From: Mycolicibacterium chubuense NBB4
GTDB lineage: Bacteria > Actinomycetota > Actinomycetes > Mycobacteriales > Mycobacteriaceae
Length of the DNA stretch: 64,000 nt
Reading direction: 5' to 3'
Assembly (NCBI RefSeq): GCF_000266905.1
Contig: NC_018022.1
Location: 186,001-250,000, forward strand
The translations under genes and the position numbers were made by a program. Each line of letters starts with the position of its first letter. Positions within the stretch are counted from its first letter, which is position 1. Below the pieces are notes generated by a model. It was not told the DNA's origin. It saw nothing but the letters and a program-made list of their open reading frames with translations, and did no database searches. Below, piece after piece: positions 7,258 to 16,055 of the stretch.

Positions 7258-8487
7258 TCACCAAGATGTCAGAGACGTGCTCCCAGCTGGTGACCGTCTC
7301 CCGTGTTGACGATGACGGGGTGGCCATTCGTCATCGGGCTTGCTGATGTGGCCCGTGGCGTGGTCGCTGGGGTTGATCTTGTTCGTGTGCGGGCCGCGGC
7401 AAGATCTGTGAAGACTTGCGAAGACCGCCCACAGGATGACCACCGGGCTCGGCTTTGTGCGCCGTCGCATCGTCGGGGTCACGCTGATCGGCTCATCGAA
7501 ACTGCTGCGGAACCCCGGCGTGCGCGACTGGTCCCTGGGCACCGGTGAGACCGCGGGCGCGCGGCGCGGTGTGAGTGTCGCGGCCTCCGCGGCCGCCGCG
7601 GCGAATTCCCGCGCCGAGCCGTAGCGGTCAGCCGGATTCTTGGCCAACGCTCGGGCCATCACCGCATCCAGTTGCGGGCTGGCCACGGGCGAGTGCTCGG
7701 AGATCGACGGCGGCGGCTGGTGCAGATGGGCCAACGCGAGAGCGGTCGTCCCCTCGGCGCTGTGGAACGGTTGCTTACCGGTCAGCAGTCGAAACAGCGT
7801 GCACGCCAGCGAGTAGATGTCGGCGCGACCGTCGACAGCACCGCCGGTGATCACTTCCGGAGCGGCGTAGGCAAGTGTCACCGCCAGCGTCGCGTCGTCG
7901 TCGGAGTCGTCTGCTCCGCCGGCTGCCGTTGCCACCCCGAAGTCGCTGAGTAATACCTGCTCTTCACCAGGAGGGCTGGGCGCCAACAGGATGTTGGCGG
8001 GCTTGACGTCGTGATGAACGACGTCGCGCTGGTGGGCGTAGTCCAGGGCCTTGGCGACTTCACTGACGATGCGTAGCGCTCGTGATGCGGGCATGGTGCC
8101 CGCCTGCAGCGCAGCCTCGGCGTCGGTGCCTTCGATGTACTGCATCGCGATCCAGAGCTGGCCGTTGTCAGCTTCGCCGCGGCTGTAAATGGAGACGATG
8201 TTCGGGTGGTTCAGCAGTGAGGCGATATCGGCTTCGCGGACGAACCGCTCTCGAAATGCCGGGTCGCGGGAAAGGTCGGGGCTGAGCACTTTGAGGGCGT
8301 CGCGGCGGGGCAGGGTGGGGTTCTTGGCCACGTAGACCGTGCCGGTGGCGCCCGTGGCCACCAGCCGCTCGATTCGATATCCCCCCACCAGGGAGCCCAC
8401 CTTGAACACAGACACAGCATCGCCTACCGGCGGGATGGTGGACCGATCGGTGCGGCCGGGCGTGCCCGATGCTGTCTCGGTATTCAT
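7258..8487 (-). CDS. PknB-like Ser/Thr protein kinase lacking an extracellular domain
   Basis: A 409-residue protein with a complete Hanks kinase domain: glycine loop ATGATGTVYVAKN, Lys66 in DALKVL, catalytic HHD (Asp160, VVHHDVKPANILL), DFG at 182-184, and APE-like YAAPEV. After a linker, a short hydrophobic run (PVVILWAVFASLH, about residue 346) follows the basic TMRRRTK, where PknB kinases have their membrane helix. The tail then becomes Arg/His-rich and ends without PASTA repeats. In the +1 frame the tail reads DLAAARTRTRSTPATTPRAT, so the C terminus may be frameshifted. HHD replaces the usual HRD. It is the last gene of the T4SS/eccA transcript, 6 bp after the upstream stop, and could phosphorylate secretion components. 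Confidence 0.82.
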   Translation of the reverse strand: MNTETASGTPGRTDRSTIPPVGDAVSVFKVGSLVGGYRIERLVATGATGTVYVAKNPTLPRRDALKVLSPDLSRDPAFRERFVREADIASLLNHPNIVSIYSRGEADNGQLWIAMQYIEGTDAEAALQAGTMPASRALRIVSEVAKALDYAHQRDVVHHDVKPANILLAPSPPGEEQVLLSDFGVATAAGGADDSDDDATLAVTLAYAAPEVITGGAVDGRADIYSLACTLFRLLTGKQPFHSAEGTTALALAHLHQPPPSISEHSPVASPQLDAVMARALAKNPADRYGSAREFAAAAAEAATLTPRRAPAVSPVPRDQSRTPGFRSSFDEPISVTPTMRRRTKPSPVVILWAVFASLHRSCRGPHTNKINPSDHATGHISKPDDEWPPRHRQHGRRSPAGSTSLTSW

Positions 8488-8493
8488 GACTGG

Positions 8494-8718
8494 TTACCGG
8501 TCATCGCGGAGATGCAGGAGCGCTCGCAGCCGAGCCCAGGGGCCCGGCGAAGACGAGTCGCGCTCGAACGTCACGTGCGCTGACTGGATCAGCTCGCCGT
8601 CAACACCGGTGGTAGTCGTTTCCACGACGTGGTGCCCCTGCGCGGTCAGCGACTCGATCAGTTGTTCATGCAGGCGATCGGCCCCGAAATCCCACCAGTC
8701 GTCGACGGCGGCCAACAC
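8494..8718 (-). CDS. Hypothetical protein, probably the displaced C-terminal part of the preceding ORF
   Basis: A 74-residue frame: MLAAVDDWWDFGADRLHEQL, IESLTAQGHHVVETTTTGVD, GELIQSAHVTFERD, ending LLHLRDDR. It looks like true protein, but the GTG start has no spaced ribosome site. It overlaps by 53 bp the end of the ORF at 8666-9130, whose last 30 residues look like frame-shifted nonsense. A +1 shift in the GC-rich run near 8735-8755 would fuse both into one protein of about 220 residues. It lies 6 bp ahead of the kinase. Family not recognised. Confidence 0.5.
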   Translation of the reverse strand: MLAAVDDWWDFGADRLHEQLIESLTAQGHHVVETTTTGVDGELIQSAHVTFERDSSSPGPWARLRALLHLRDDR

Positions 8719-9130
8719 CCTGGTGTGGGCATCCGAGGTGGGCCGGGCCCGGCGGCGGAGTGTCCGTCGCTAGCGACCAGCTGTCGAGCGCGGCCAACCG
8801 GGACTGCCACTGGTGCTGTAGCTCATCCAGGCTCTGATCCAGGCCGGGTTGGCTGCCGACGAGGTGAAGCGCCTGGATAAATGCGGCTCCGGGTAGCCCG
8901 TCGACATCAGGTCCCGTGTCCGGGCAAATGTGGGCGAAGGCGGCCACCGATCGGGTGACGGCGAGCTGGGCGTCGAAGTCGGCGCGCAGAGCCTGCACCG
9001 GCGCACCGCCGCGGCGCTCGGCGGCCTCGACGACCTCCCGGTGCAGCACGTCGCTGGTGACCGTCCACCGTTGGTACGCGTCTTCGATGGCTCGCAGTGC
9101 GGCCACTTCCGCCTCGCGTGCCACGGTCAC
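8666..9130 (-). CDS. Hypothetical helical protein downstream of eccA
   Basis: A 154-residue frame starting at a GTG that overlaps the eccA stop (GTGA). The first 120 residues (REAEVAALRAIEDAYQRWTV, VLHREVVEAAERRGGAPVQA, LDELQHQWQSRLAALDSWSL) are helical and charged. The rest (GPAHLGCPHQGVGRRRRLVG) looks out of frame. Coupling to eccA suggests a job alongside EccA or the transfer apparatus. No family is recognised. See the next ORF for the likely frameshift. Confidence 0.58.
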   Translation of the reverse strand: MTVAREAEVAALRAIEDAYQRWTVTSDVLHREVVEAAERRGGAPVQALRADFDAQLAVTRSVAAFAHICPDTGPDVDGLPGAAFIQALHLVGSQPGLDQSLDELQHQWQSRLAALDSWSLATDTPPPGPAHLGCPHQGVGRRRRLVGFRGRSPA

Positions 9131-10917
9131 CCCTGCTCGCGGGTCTGAATCCCAGCGCTGGCGAGAATGGCGCCAATGGCATCGGCCATATCGGAGGCGA
9201 CCACGGTCCTCAGGACATTCAAGTCGGCGGTGGCCAGGTCAATCGAGGCATCGGAAACCACCCGAGCCTTCATCTTCTCGACCGCCTCGGACACGACGTT
9301 GCGCACGTAGCGGCCGTTGCCGGCGATGTCGACGAGTGTCTCGGCGGGATCTTCGGGATTGTTGGTCGAGGTGGTGGTGAGCCAGCTGGTGTATCGGCCG
9401 AAGGTGTCGACCGCTTCGGGATGAACGAACACGCGATAGCTCTCGGCGAACTTGGCGGCGATCTGCCCCAGCTCGTCGGCGCTGTAGGAGCTGAACTCCA
9501 GCTGGGTGGGGAACCGCGACCGCAGACCGGGGTTAGCCGACAGGAGCCGGTTCATTCCCCCGGCGTAGCCGGCGAGAGCGATCATGGTGTCGTCGCGGTG
9601 ATCTTCGGCAAACTTCATGATGACGTCCAGTGCGATGCGGCCGAAGTCGCGGTCGTTGTCCGCCTTGTACAGTTCGGGCGCCTCGTCGACGAACAGGACG
9701 CGACCTCGGGCGCGGTCGAGAATCGCGCCAGTCTTGGCCTCCGTCTCGCCGATCACTCCGCCGACGAGATCCTTGCGCGAGACCTCGATGAACTCCGGCG
9801 ACGTGAGGATGCCCAGGCCGAAGTACATCTTGCCCATCACGCGAGCGATCGACGTCTTGGCCGTTCCCGGAGGGCCGACGAGGGTCATGTGCAAAGCGTT
9901 GCGCTGCCCGACTCCCTCCCCGCGCGCGGCCATCGCCCGGTCGTAGATCTGGACGTTCTTGAGCTTGTTGATGTGGGCTTTCACTCCGCCCAACCCGATG
10001 AAGGATTGCAGGTCGCGCTCGGCCTCCTCGAGGACGACGGCCGCGGCCTGGGCTTGTTCGGCTTGCCGCAGCTCCTCAGTGCTCGGACCGGACTGCGGGT
10101 CCCACCGGCTGGTCCGCGCCGCGATGGCCTCGGCAGTGGTCGTCTTGGGGCCGAACGTGGTGTCCGACAGGGCCGCCGAGGCGTCGGGCAGCATGCGCCC
10201 GCCGACAGTGGCCATGCCGAACTCGACACGTGCGTCGTTCTCGCGGCCCAGCCAGCGCAGTGCGTACCCCCGGTACAACGCTGCGAGGGCCGCGGCGTGC
10301 GGGCTCACCTGATCTGCGGGCACGCCTTTGAGCAGGACCAGACCGGCATCGAACTCACCGAGACCCACGTGGGCGACTCCGGCCATCAGGTCGGTCGCGG
10401 CATCCACGACCCGCAAGGTCCCGCTGACGGGGCGAGCGGCCCAGTCCAGCAAGTCGGTCCAGCGTTGGGTGACGTAGTGCAGGGTGGCGCCCAGGCAGCG
10501 CCAAATGGGCGACTGCATGGGCTCGCGCGCGGTGTCGAAGGACTCCAACAGCTTCTCCGCGGTGTCGTAGTCCTGCTGACTCAGTAGCGCCGCGATGTAT
10601 GCCAGCGTGATCGACGCCGGAGTGTAGGGGAACACCTCGATGAAGCCCGGCGAGGGCACCGATGCTTCCAAAGCGGTGTCCTGCAGGCCCAGGCGACGTG
10701 TCTCGCGGTGCAGCGTGGCGCTGGTTTCGTGAGCGTGACGCAGCGTCTCGCTGGAGTGATCCCCGGTAGCGATCAGTCCCAGCCAGGCGTCGCACATGCC
10801 GGGGTCCATGCTCACCGCCCGGCCGAACTGCTCCCGCGCGGCGTTGGGGTCGGCCGGGTTACCGAGCAGGCCCAAGGCGTCGAATCCGGCGTCGAGGTAG
10901 TCGCGCGCAGTGCTCAT
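9127..10917 (-). CDS. eccA: EccA, AAA+ ATPase of the ESX (type VII) secretion system
   Basis: A 596-residue protein with the EccA layout. The N-terminal half is helical and TPR-like (residues 1-280). The C-terminal CbbX-type AAA+ domain follows, with Walker A GPPGTAKTS (about residue 345), Walker B RVLFVDEAPEL and the sensor region IALAGYAGGMNRLL. EccA is the cytosolic ATPase that in other ESX systems works with EspG on PE/PPE and Esx substrates. It is not in the ESX operon at 21.6-47 kb but at the end of the T4SS operon, 3 bp after the stop of the VirB6-like gene. That position is unusual and ties the two secretion machines to one transcript. Confidence 0.95.
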   Translation of the reverse strand: MSTARDYLDAGFDALGLLGNPADPNAAREQFGRAVSMDPGMCDAWLGLIATGDHSSETLRHAHETSATLHRETRRLGLQDTALEASVPSPGFIEVFPYTPASITLAYIAALLSQQDYDTAEKLLESFDTAREPMQSPIWRCLGATLHYVTQRWTDLLDWAARPVSGTLRVVDAATDLMAGVAHVGLGEFDAGLVLLKGVPADQVSPHAAALAALYRGYALRWLGRENDARVEFGMATVGGRMLPDASAALSDTTFGPKTTTAEAIAARTSRWDPQSGPSTEELRQAEQAQAAAVVLEEAERDLQSFIGLGGVKAHINKLKNVQIYDRAMAARGEGVGQRNALHMTLVGPPGTAKTSIARVMGKMYFGLGILTSPEFIEVSRKDLVGGVIGETEAKTGAILDRARGRVLFVDEAPELYKADNDRDFGRIALDVIMKFAEDHRDDTMIALAGYAGGMNRLLSANPGLRSRFPTQLEFSSYSADELGQIAAKFAESYRVFVHPEAVDTFGRYTSWLTTTSTNNPEDPAETLVDIAGNGRYVRNVVSEAVEKMKARVVSDASIDLATADLNVLRTVVASDMADAIGAILASAGIQTREQG

Positions 10918-10920
10918 CGT

Positions 10921-12996
10921 CTATGACCCAATCTCTCGGGGTGGTCGTGGCGGTCGGGAGGCGCGAGCGGCCGGAGCTTCGCCCTGGCGCGGCCCGTCGT
11001 AATCAATTGTCCCCGCTGAGGTGCTGCCGCCGCGCGCCGGTGCAGACCCCGTTTCTGACGGGCGGCCGGACGGCTGGCTCGCGCCGCGACTGGCCATCGT
11101 GGAGGCCTGCGCGGGCGCACGGGTCGGTGCCGGGGTACCTGCGGTGTCCGGGCGGGGCTGGCGCAGCGGGGCCGGTGAGGACGTGTCCCCAGACTTTGAG
11201 GGCGCGGGCCGCGACGGCGCCGCGCCGCCGGTGTTCTTGCCGGAGCTGAGCACATGCCCCGTGCTGCCGGCGACGCCAGCGGCTTTGGCCGCGGCCGCGA
11301 CAGGGACGGCCACCTCGGGGGCGGCCACCTTCACCGCGCCCATGGCCGCGGCGGTCGCCGCGGACTTGGCCGCCGACTTCGCCGATGTGGTGCTGGCGCC
11401 GGTGTCCGCCCCGGTACCGGTCACCACGGTGCGCGGCGAACTGGTCGAGCGCGGCTTGAACCAATCCACTCCCGGTGTGGGGCGGGCCTCTGCACCGCTG
11501 TCGGAGCCCTGCTCACCGGCTGCTGCCTCGCGGCGGGCCCTGCGGCGCTCACTGACCCCCCGCGGGACCGAGCGAGCCGTCTCCTCGCGCACGGCACCGG
11601 TGCACGCATGCCAGGCACTGCTGATCTGGCGGCCGATGGTGCCGGTGCTGTCGGCGTGGAAGGAGCGGTCGACGAACCGGAAGCCCAGCCACAGTGCGGC
11701 CGCGGCGACGGCCATGATGAGTACCCGCGGGATGGCCGTCGGCGTCGCCGCGCCGAAGGCGTCTGTGGTCAGTACCCACGTGATGCCGATCGCGGAGACG
11801 GCCAGGTACACCTCGAAGACCATCAGCTGTACCACGTGCATGAAAAGCTCTGTGCCGCAGTGCTTGGCGAAGACCAGCGCTCGTCCGAAGCCCAGCATGC
11901 CGATCAGGAAGGACGGGCCCACCAGGATGCCGAAATACAGCGACTTGATCCCGACCATCATCGCCGACAGGCCGACGTAGAAGTAGAAGAACGCCACCAC
12001 GGTGGCGACCAGGACCAGCAGCAGACCGATCGTGGCGTCGGAACCGCCGAGGCGCTGAGCGTAGGCCAGGGCCTGCGGCGCACCGCAGCTGGCCATGGCG
12101 TGTGCCGGGCCGGGGCCGTCCACGCCGCCCGCGCCGGTGATGGCCGTATTCCACGCTTGTCGGCATCCGCCGACGTCATCGACCACCATGCCGAAGTTGA
12201 GGACCTGCAACGGGTGGCGCACCCCGGCGGTCACGACATTGGCCATCAGGGCATCGAGTTTGGCGTCCAGCGAGCCGCCCGAGGCGAAGGGCGCTCCGGT
12301 CGCGGCCTGGGCGATCTCAAGTCCGGTGCCACGGCCCAGCGCCAGCAGGCCGTGCTCGCTGTACAGGTCGCCGATGGGATCGGAGAACACCGTGGCCAAC
12401 AGCACCGTCAGGACCCCGGCGGTTCCGAGCATCGCCCATCCGCGGCCGGGCTGCCCGCGCAGTATGTGATAGCCCGCGACGGTGACACAGATGGTAATGG
12501 CAATGGGCCCCAACATCATTGAATGGACCAGCGTCATAACGGCGTTGTAGAGCGGCGTGGCGAAGGTAGCGACGGCCACCAGCCAGCCCGTGGACAACGC
12601 GAAACGCAGAAACCACAGCGCCGCAGCCATGATGAAGATGAACGTCCCCGCGATCATGCCCAACCACCACGAGGCCGTCGCGTTGTCGACCGCGCGCTCC
12701 ATGGCCGCGGCCATCCAAGGCATCCACGTGCTCGGGTCGAGCATCGAAATGTCCTGGCCGTTGTTGGTCGCAGCTTCCCGGACCGACACCATCGACAGGA
12801 AGTAGAAGGCGACCGGAACACCATCGGTGTCCCGTAGTCCCGTCCAGCCCAATGCGGCCGACCCGCCAGCGGCCACCGCATTCGGCGCGCACAGCAAGGC
12901 GACGAAGGACAGTGTGTAGGTCAGCGTCATCGTCACGACGGCGCGGCGTGCCCGTGGGTGGTCGGCCAGCCACAGCGTGAGCGCGCCGGAGGTCAT
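10921..12996 (-). CDS. VirB6/TrbL-like polytopic T4SS membrane protein
   Basis: A 691-residue protein. The N-terminal 450 residues contain a signal-like helix and about seven to nine further membrane segments (for example LLLVLVATVVAFFYFYVG and LIMAVAAAALWLGFRFV). The C-terminal 240 residues are hydrophilic, Ala/Ser/Pro-rich and probably disordered. The topology and the position right after VirB4 (ATGA overlap) match the VirB6-like inner-membrane channel component of actinobacterial conjugation systems. A large loop with Cys residues (GGCRQAW, ASCGAPQ) probably lies outside. Assignment rests on topology and gene order, not on a catalytic motif. Confidence 0.75.
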   Translation of the reverse strand: MTSGALTLWLADHPRARRAVVTMTLTYTLSFVALLCAPNAVAAGGSAALGWTGLRDTDGVPVAFYFLSMVSVREAATNNGQDISMLDPSTWMPWMAAAMERAVDNATASWWLGMIAGTFIFIMAAALWFLRFALSTGWLVAVATFATPLYNAVMTLVHSMMLGPIAITICVTVAGYHILRGQPGRGWAMLGTAGVLTVLLATVFSDPIGDLYSEHGLLALGRGTGLEIAQAATGAPFASGGSLDAKLDALMANVVTAGVRHPLQVLNFGMVVDDVGGCRQAWNTAITGAGGVDGPGPAHAMASCGAPQALAYAQRLGGSDATIGLLLVLVATVVAFFYFYVGLSAMMVGIKSLYFGILVGPSFLIGMLGFGRALVFAKHCGTELFMHVVQLMVFEVYLAVSAIGITWVLTTDAFGAATPTAIPRVLIMAVAAAALWLGFRFVDRSFHADSTGTIGRQISSAWHACTGAVREETARSVPRGVSERRRARREAAAGEQGSDSGAEARPTPGVDWFKPRSTSSPRTVVTGTGADTGASTTSAKSAAKSAATAAAMGAVKVAAPEVAVPVAAAAKAAGVAGSTGHVLSSGKNTGGAAPSRPAPSKSGDTSSPAPLRQPRPDTAGTPAPTRAPAQASTMASRGASQPSGRPSETGSAPARGGSTSAGTIDYDGPRQGEAPAARASRPPRPPREIGS

Positions 12997-15560
12997 GCGA
13001 ACACTTCCTCGGCTGGAGCAAAGATCTCCTCGGGCGGGGTGCTGTCGACGTCGGCGGCCAGCTGCGTGCTCGGCGCGCCCAGGAATCGGCAGCGCGCCCG
13101 CCGACCGCGCTCATCGACGATGAAACCCTCCCCCATCCGCGACGGGTGGACCTTGCCGAAGGCATCGTCGTCGCTGTCTTCGTCGTCGGCCGACACGGCC
13201 GGACTGGTGTCCTCAAAGTAGGACTGCACAACCTCGGGGTACAGCGCGGGATCGACCCCGGCCCACTCCAGCGTCTTGGTCGCCAGTTCCTCGTTGCGGA
13301 TCGCGAACAGCCACTTCTGGGTGATGAACTTGTCACCCATCCGCTCGAAATCGCGGTAGTCCTGGGAGATCAGCCAGATACCGGTGGCATGCTTGCGGCC
13401 CTGACGGGTGATGCGGTGCGCGGTGCGCGCACCGGCGGGATAGGCCATCAGTTCGGCTGCCTCTTCGAAGATCATCGTCGAGAACTGCTCGCGGCGCAGA
13501 AACTGATGACGCTGCACCGTGTCGATGATCAACCCGTAGATCGCCATCCCTGCACGCGCGCTCTTGGGCAGCTTGTCGTAAAGGTGGGGGTTGAGAATGT
13601 CGTCGGCATCGGGCAGGCCCAGCCGGTTGGTCAGCCAGATCGTGGCCAGGGACTGCGACGTCGAGTACGCCGGCAACGTCTCGTCGAAGATGGCCCGCGC
13701 CGCCCGTTGGGTGGCCCAGGCTTCCAGACGGGCAAGCAGCATGTCGTTGCCGGCGTCGGGCTGGTCGCGCAGATAACCGATGAGCGAACGCATCGAGTTG
13801 ATTCCGTTGGCGTGCAGCATGTCTGGGCTTACCAGAAGGGTGAACCGGTTCTCCATGTCACTGTCGGCTGGAACGCCGATCATGGGCAGGATGTGGTCGG
13901 CGGCGACGTCTCCGGCCTCCTCGAAGGGGAACATGCGCAGCGGATCGAGACTGAACCGGGAATCTCCCAGGTCGACGGTGGTCGTGTCGGTGACGTTGCG
14001 GAAGGCCTGGCCCCATTCGCCGTGCGTGCCGGGGTCGAACACGTCGACCTTGCCGCCGCGCAGCACCACCTCGATGCCGGAGAGCTTGGCCCGGTTGGAC
14101 TTGCCTGCGCCTGGGTCGCCGATGACGATCAGTCCGGTGTTCTTCTGCCGGCGGGCACACCCCTCCGGATCGTGAAGGATCAGGCTGCGCCGCAATGTGT
14201 TCTGGTTCTCGGCCAGCGGTGTCCCGCGGGAATCACCTACGCGCGTGGAGATCAGTGGCGTGAATCGGCCCCACAGGTGCGCCGAGGTCGGATCGCGGAA
14301 CTCGTCGAGATGCGCGTGCTTCTCGCTGCCGGGAGTGAACGCCGCCCACAGTTTGGATTGCGCGCCACGCCAACGGCTCACGGCGATCTCGGCCTGATCA
14401 AGCTCATGGCGAACCTGCTTTACCGCGTCTTCGCACATCTCTATAGTGGGTGCGCCCACGGCGATCAGCGTGGCGACGTCCAGCTCGCGCTCGCTGGGGT
14501 TGGCCTTGATCTGCGCGTTGTACTCGCGGGTGTTGGCCAGCTTGACGTCGAGTTCGTCGTCCTCTTCGATCATGCGGCCGCGCTGGCGCATCTGGTCTTT
14601 GATGTTCTTGGCTGCGCGCGCGTTGAGCGCCTCGGCGCGATCGGGGCTACGTACCGTCACGTGCTGCATCCAATCGATGGTCGCGTCGGTCTCGACGTTA
14701 TCGAGCGCATACAGGTAGGCGGCCTTGGTAAACCGTAGGCCGGTGTCGGGAAAGTGCGTGACCGGCAACAGCGCTTGGTAACTCCATGGACCATCGGGGC
14801 GATCGGCGTCATACAGGCGCACGATGGGGCGCATCGTTGGCCACCAGGACGACCGCACCGCGTTGGCGCCCTCGTCGACGCCGGGGCGCACGAAGGCCGC
14901 GGACGTCAGCCGGTCCGGGCCGGCCGCGGCCGGCGGCATCGGTTCATGCAGCGCACCGCGGAGGACTTGGTGGCGGTGCTGCCACAGGATCTGCAGCGGG
15001 CTGGCAGGACGGACGCTGAACTGTGCGGGCAGCGAGGCGACCACCTCGGCGGCCAGGCGCGCGTAGGCGGCTACCGAGGTGTCGGAGTCGACATCGCGGC
15101 CGACAAGCCAGTCCTTGGCCTTGGTGGCCGCTCCGGCTGCGTTGCGCCCGCCCCGACCGCTGTCGACCGGGAAGGTCAGCCAGCCGCGCCGCCGCTGCTC
15201 GAGGAACACCGGTGCACCAACCGGTGCGGCGGCGGGATTAAAGGTGGGCTCCCACAGTCGGCAATGCTCCACCCAGCCGGGTCGGTGGCCGTGGTTACCA
15301 ACCATGTTGCGCAGCAGACGGTTCGGGTCGGTGGTGTCCAAGAGGCCCGATAGCGACCATCCCGAGGGCAGCGCCCGAGCGAGGTTGCGGTAGTACCGGC
15401 TCCCCCGCTCATGGGTGCGTAGGGGCCGCAGCACCAGGGGCAGCCCGTCGATGAGGTAATCGGCGTACACCCCGCCGCGGGTAAAACGAAGGTTCCCGAT
15501 CACCGCCACGGGCGGGTCGTACAGGTGATCGACGCGCGGTTCAGCGTTGCGCGCCATCAT
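12993..15560 (-). CDS. virB4: VirB4-like T4SS ATPase
   Basis: An 855-residue protein. The N-terminal 420 residues are the SCO/TcpF-like part typical of Gram-positive VirB4 homologues. Walker A GDPGAGKSN lies near residue 480, and the VirB4 Walker B STMIFEEAAELM near 693, followed by TRQGRKHATGIWLISQD and related motifs of the HerA/VirB4 superfamily. ATG 15560 is chosen (AGGAGCG just upstream) over longer starts. It overlaps the end of the preceding small membrane gene by about 20 bp. VirB4 powers assembly of the transfer channel and is the conserved marker of conjugation systems. Confidence 0.92.
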   Translation of the reverse strand: MMARNAEPRVDHLYDPPVAVIGNLRFTRGGVYADYLIDGLPLVLRPLRTHERGSRYYRNLARALPSGWSLSGLLDTTDPNRLLRNMVGNHGHRPGWVEHCRLWEPTFNPAAAPVGAPVFLEQRRRGWLTFPVDSGRGGRNAAGAATKAKDWLVGRDVDSDTSVAAYARLAAEVVASLPAQFSVRPASPLQILWQHRHQVLRGALHEPMPPAAAGPDRLTSAAFVRPGVDEGANAVRSSWWPTMRPIVRLYDADRPDGPWSYQALLPVTHFPDTGLRFTKAAYLYALDNVETDATIDWMQHVTVRSPDRAEALNARAAKNIKDQMRQRGRMIEEDDELDVKLANTREYNAQIKANPSERELDVATLIAVGAPTIEMCEDAVKQVRHELDQAEIAVSRWRGAQSKLWAAFTPGSEKHAHLDEFRDPTSAHLWGRFTPLISTRVGDSRGTPLAENQNTLRRSLILHDPEGCARRQKNTGLIVIGDPGAGKSNRAKLSGIEVVLRGGKVDVFDPGTHGEWGQAFRNVTDTTTVDLGDSRFSLDPLRMFPFEEAGDVAADHILPMIGVPADSDMENRFTLLVSPDMLHANGINSMRSLIGYLRDQPDAGNDMLLARLEAWATQRAARAIFDETLPAYSTSQSLATIWLTNRLGLPDADDILNPHLYDKLPKSARAGMAIYGLIIDTVQRHQFLRREQFSTMIFEEAAELMAYPAGARTAHRITRQGRKHATGIWLISQDYRDFERMGDKFITQKWLFAIRNEELATKTLEWAGVDPALYPEVVQSYFEDTSPAVSADDEDSDDDAFGKVHPSRMGEGFIVDERGRRARCRFLGAPSTQLAADVDSTPPEEIFAPAEEVFA

Positions 15561-15915
15561 CGCTCCTGGTGCGCTGGCGTGCCGCGCACGCGTGCTTGGG
15601 CAGGATTGTCTTAAGGGCGAAAGAGGCACGGGCAGAGAGGGAGGGGCGCCGCTTGGGCAACACCATGCGAAGGATCACCGTCACCAGGACTGCCGCGACG
15701 GCAGCGCCGCCGAGCACCCCGAACCCGGAGCCTTCGTGTGTGCGGAACCACCACAGTGCGGGTAGCACGATCATGCCGATGGCGATCAGCTCGGGAGCGC
15801 GATAGGGCCCGCCGGGAAGTCGGTTGCCCGTCGAGGACTCCCCCGCGTAGATCGGAACATCGCGGATTCCGGTGAAGACCTTCGCCGGCTCTCCGGTGGG
15901 AACCTCGTTGTGCAC
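15541..15915 (-). CDS. Small T4SS membrane protein (VirB3/PrgI-like position)
   Basis: A 124-residue protein with two adjacent membrane helices (ELIAIGMIVLPALWWF and LGGAAVAAVLVTVILRMVL) and a basic C-terminal tail. It lies immediately before virB4 and overlaps it, the place usually held by VirB3 or PrgI-type proteins that anchor VirB4. It starts at GTG 15915, two bp after the stop of the tiny ORF 15918-16055. Sequence alone does not prove the family. Confidence 0.7.
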   Translation of the reverse strand: MHNEVPTGEPAKVFTGIRDVPIYAGESSTGNRLPGGPYRAPELIAIGMIVLPALWWFRTHEGSGFGVLGGAAVAAVLVTVILRMVLPKRRPSLSARASFALKTILPKHACAARQRTRSDDGAQR

Positions 15916-15917
15916 GG

Positions 15918-16055
15918 TCAGCTCTCTTCGTGGTTGCTGATGAGGATGGGTTGGTTGTTAGTGACGTCGATTAGATGGGTGGTGCCGCAGATCAGGGCGG
16001 CAACGGTGAGGGCGCCCAGCAGGGTCGCCCTCAGCTCAGCCAGTCGAGATGTCAA
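15918..16055 (-). CDS. Tiny single-helix membrane protein in the T4SS operon
   Basis: A 45-residue frame from a TTG that overlaps the previous stop by 4 bp (TTGA): SRLAELRATLLGALTVAALI, CGTTHLIDVTNNQPILISNH, EES. It has one membrane or signal helix with a Cys right after it (ALICGTT), which could also be a lipobox-like site. It fits exactly between two operon genes (2-bp gap to the next), so coding is likely even though the start codon is weak. Function unknown; it may be a small channel subunit or entry-exclusion-type lipoprotein. Confidence 0.5.
   Translation of the reverse strand: MTSRLAELRATLLGALTVAALICGTTHLIDVTNNQPILISNHEES

Noticed and set aside
9097..10587. Long plus-strand open frame opposite eccA (496 codons)
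   Set aside because: It lies fully antisense to eccA, whose product has clear ATPase motifs. The plus-strand translation is Gly/Arg/Val-rich without domains, a GC-bias shadow.
11254..12522. Long plus-strand open frame opposite the VirB6-like gene
   Set aside because: Arg/Gly/His-rich nonsense without ribosome site; the minus strand gives a consistent membrane protein.
13146..14738. Long plus-strand open frame opposite virB4 (530 codons)
   Set aside because: The minus strand has Walker A/B motifs of VirB4; this frame has no recognisable motif.
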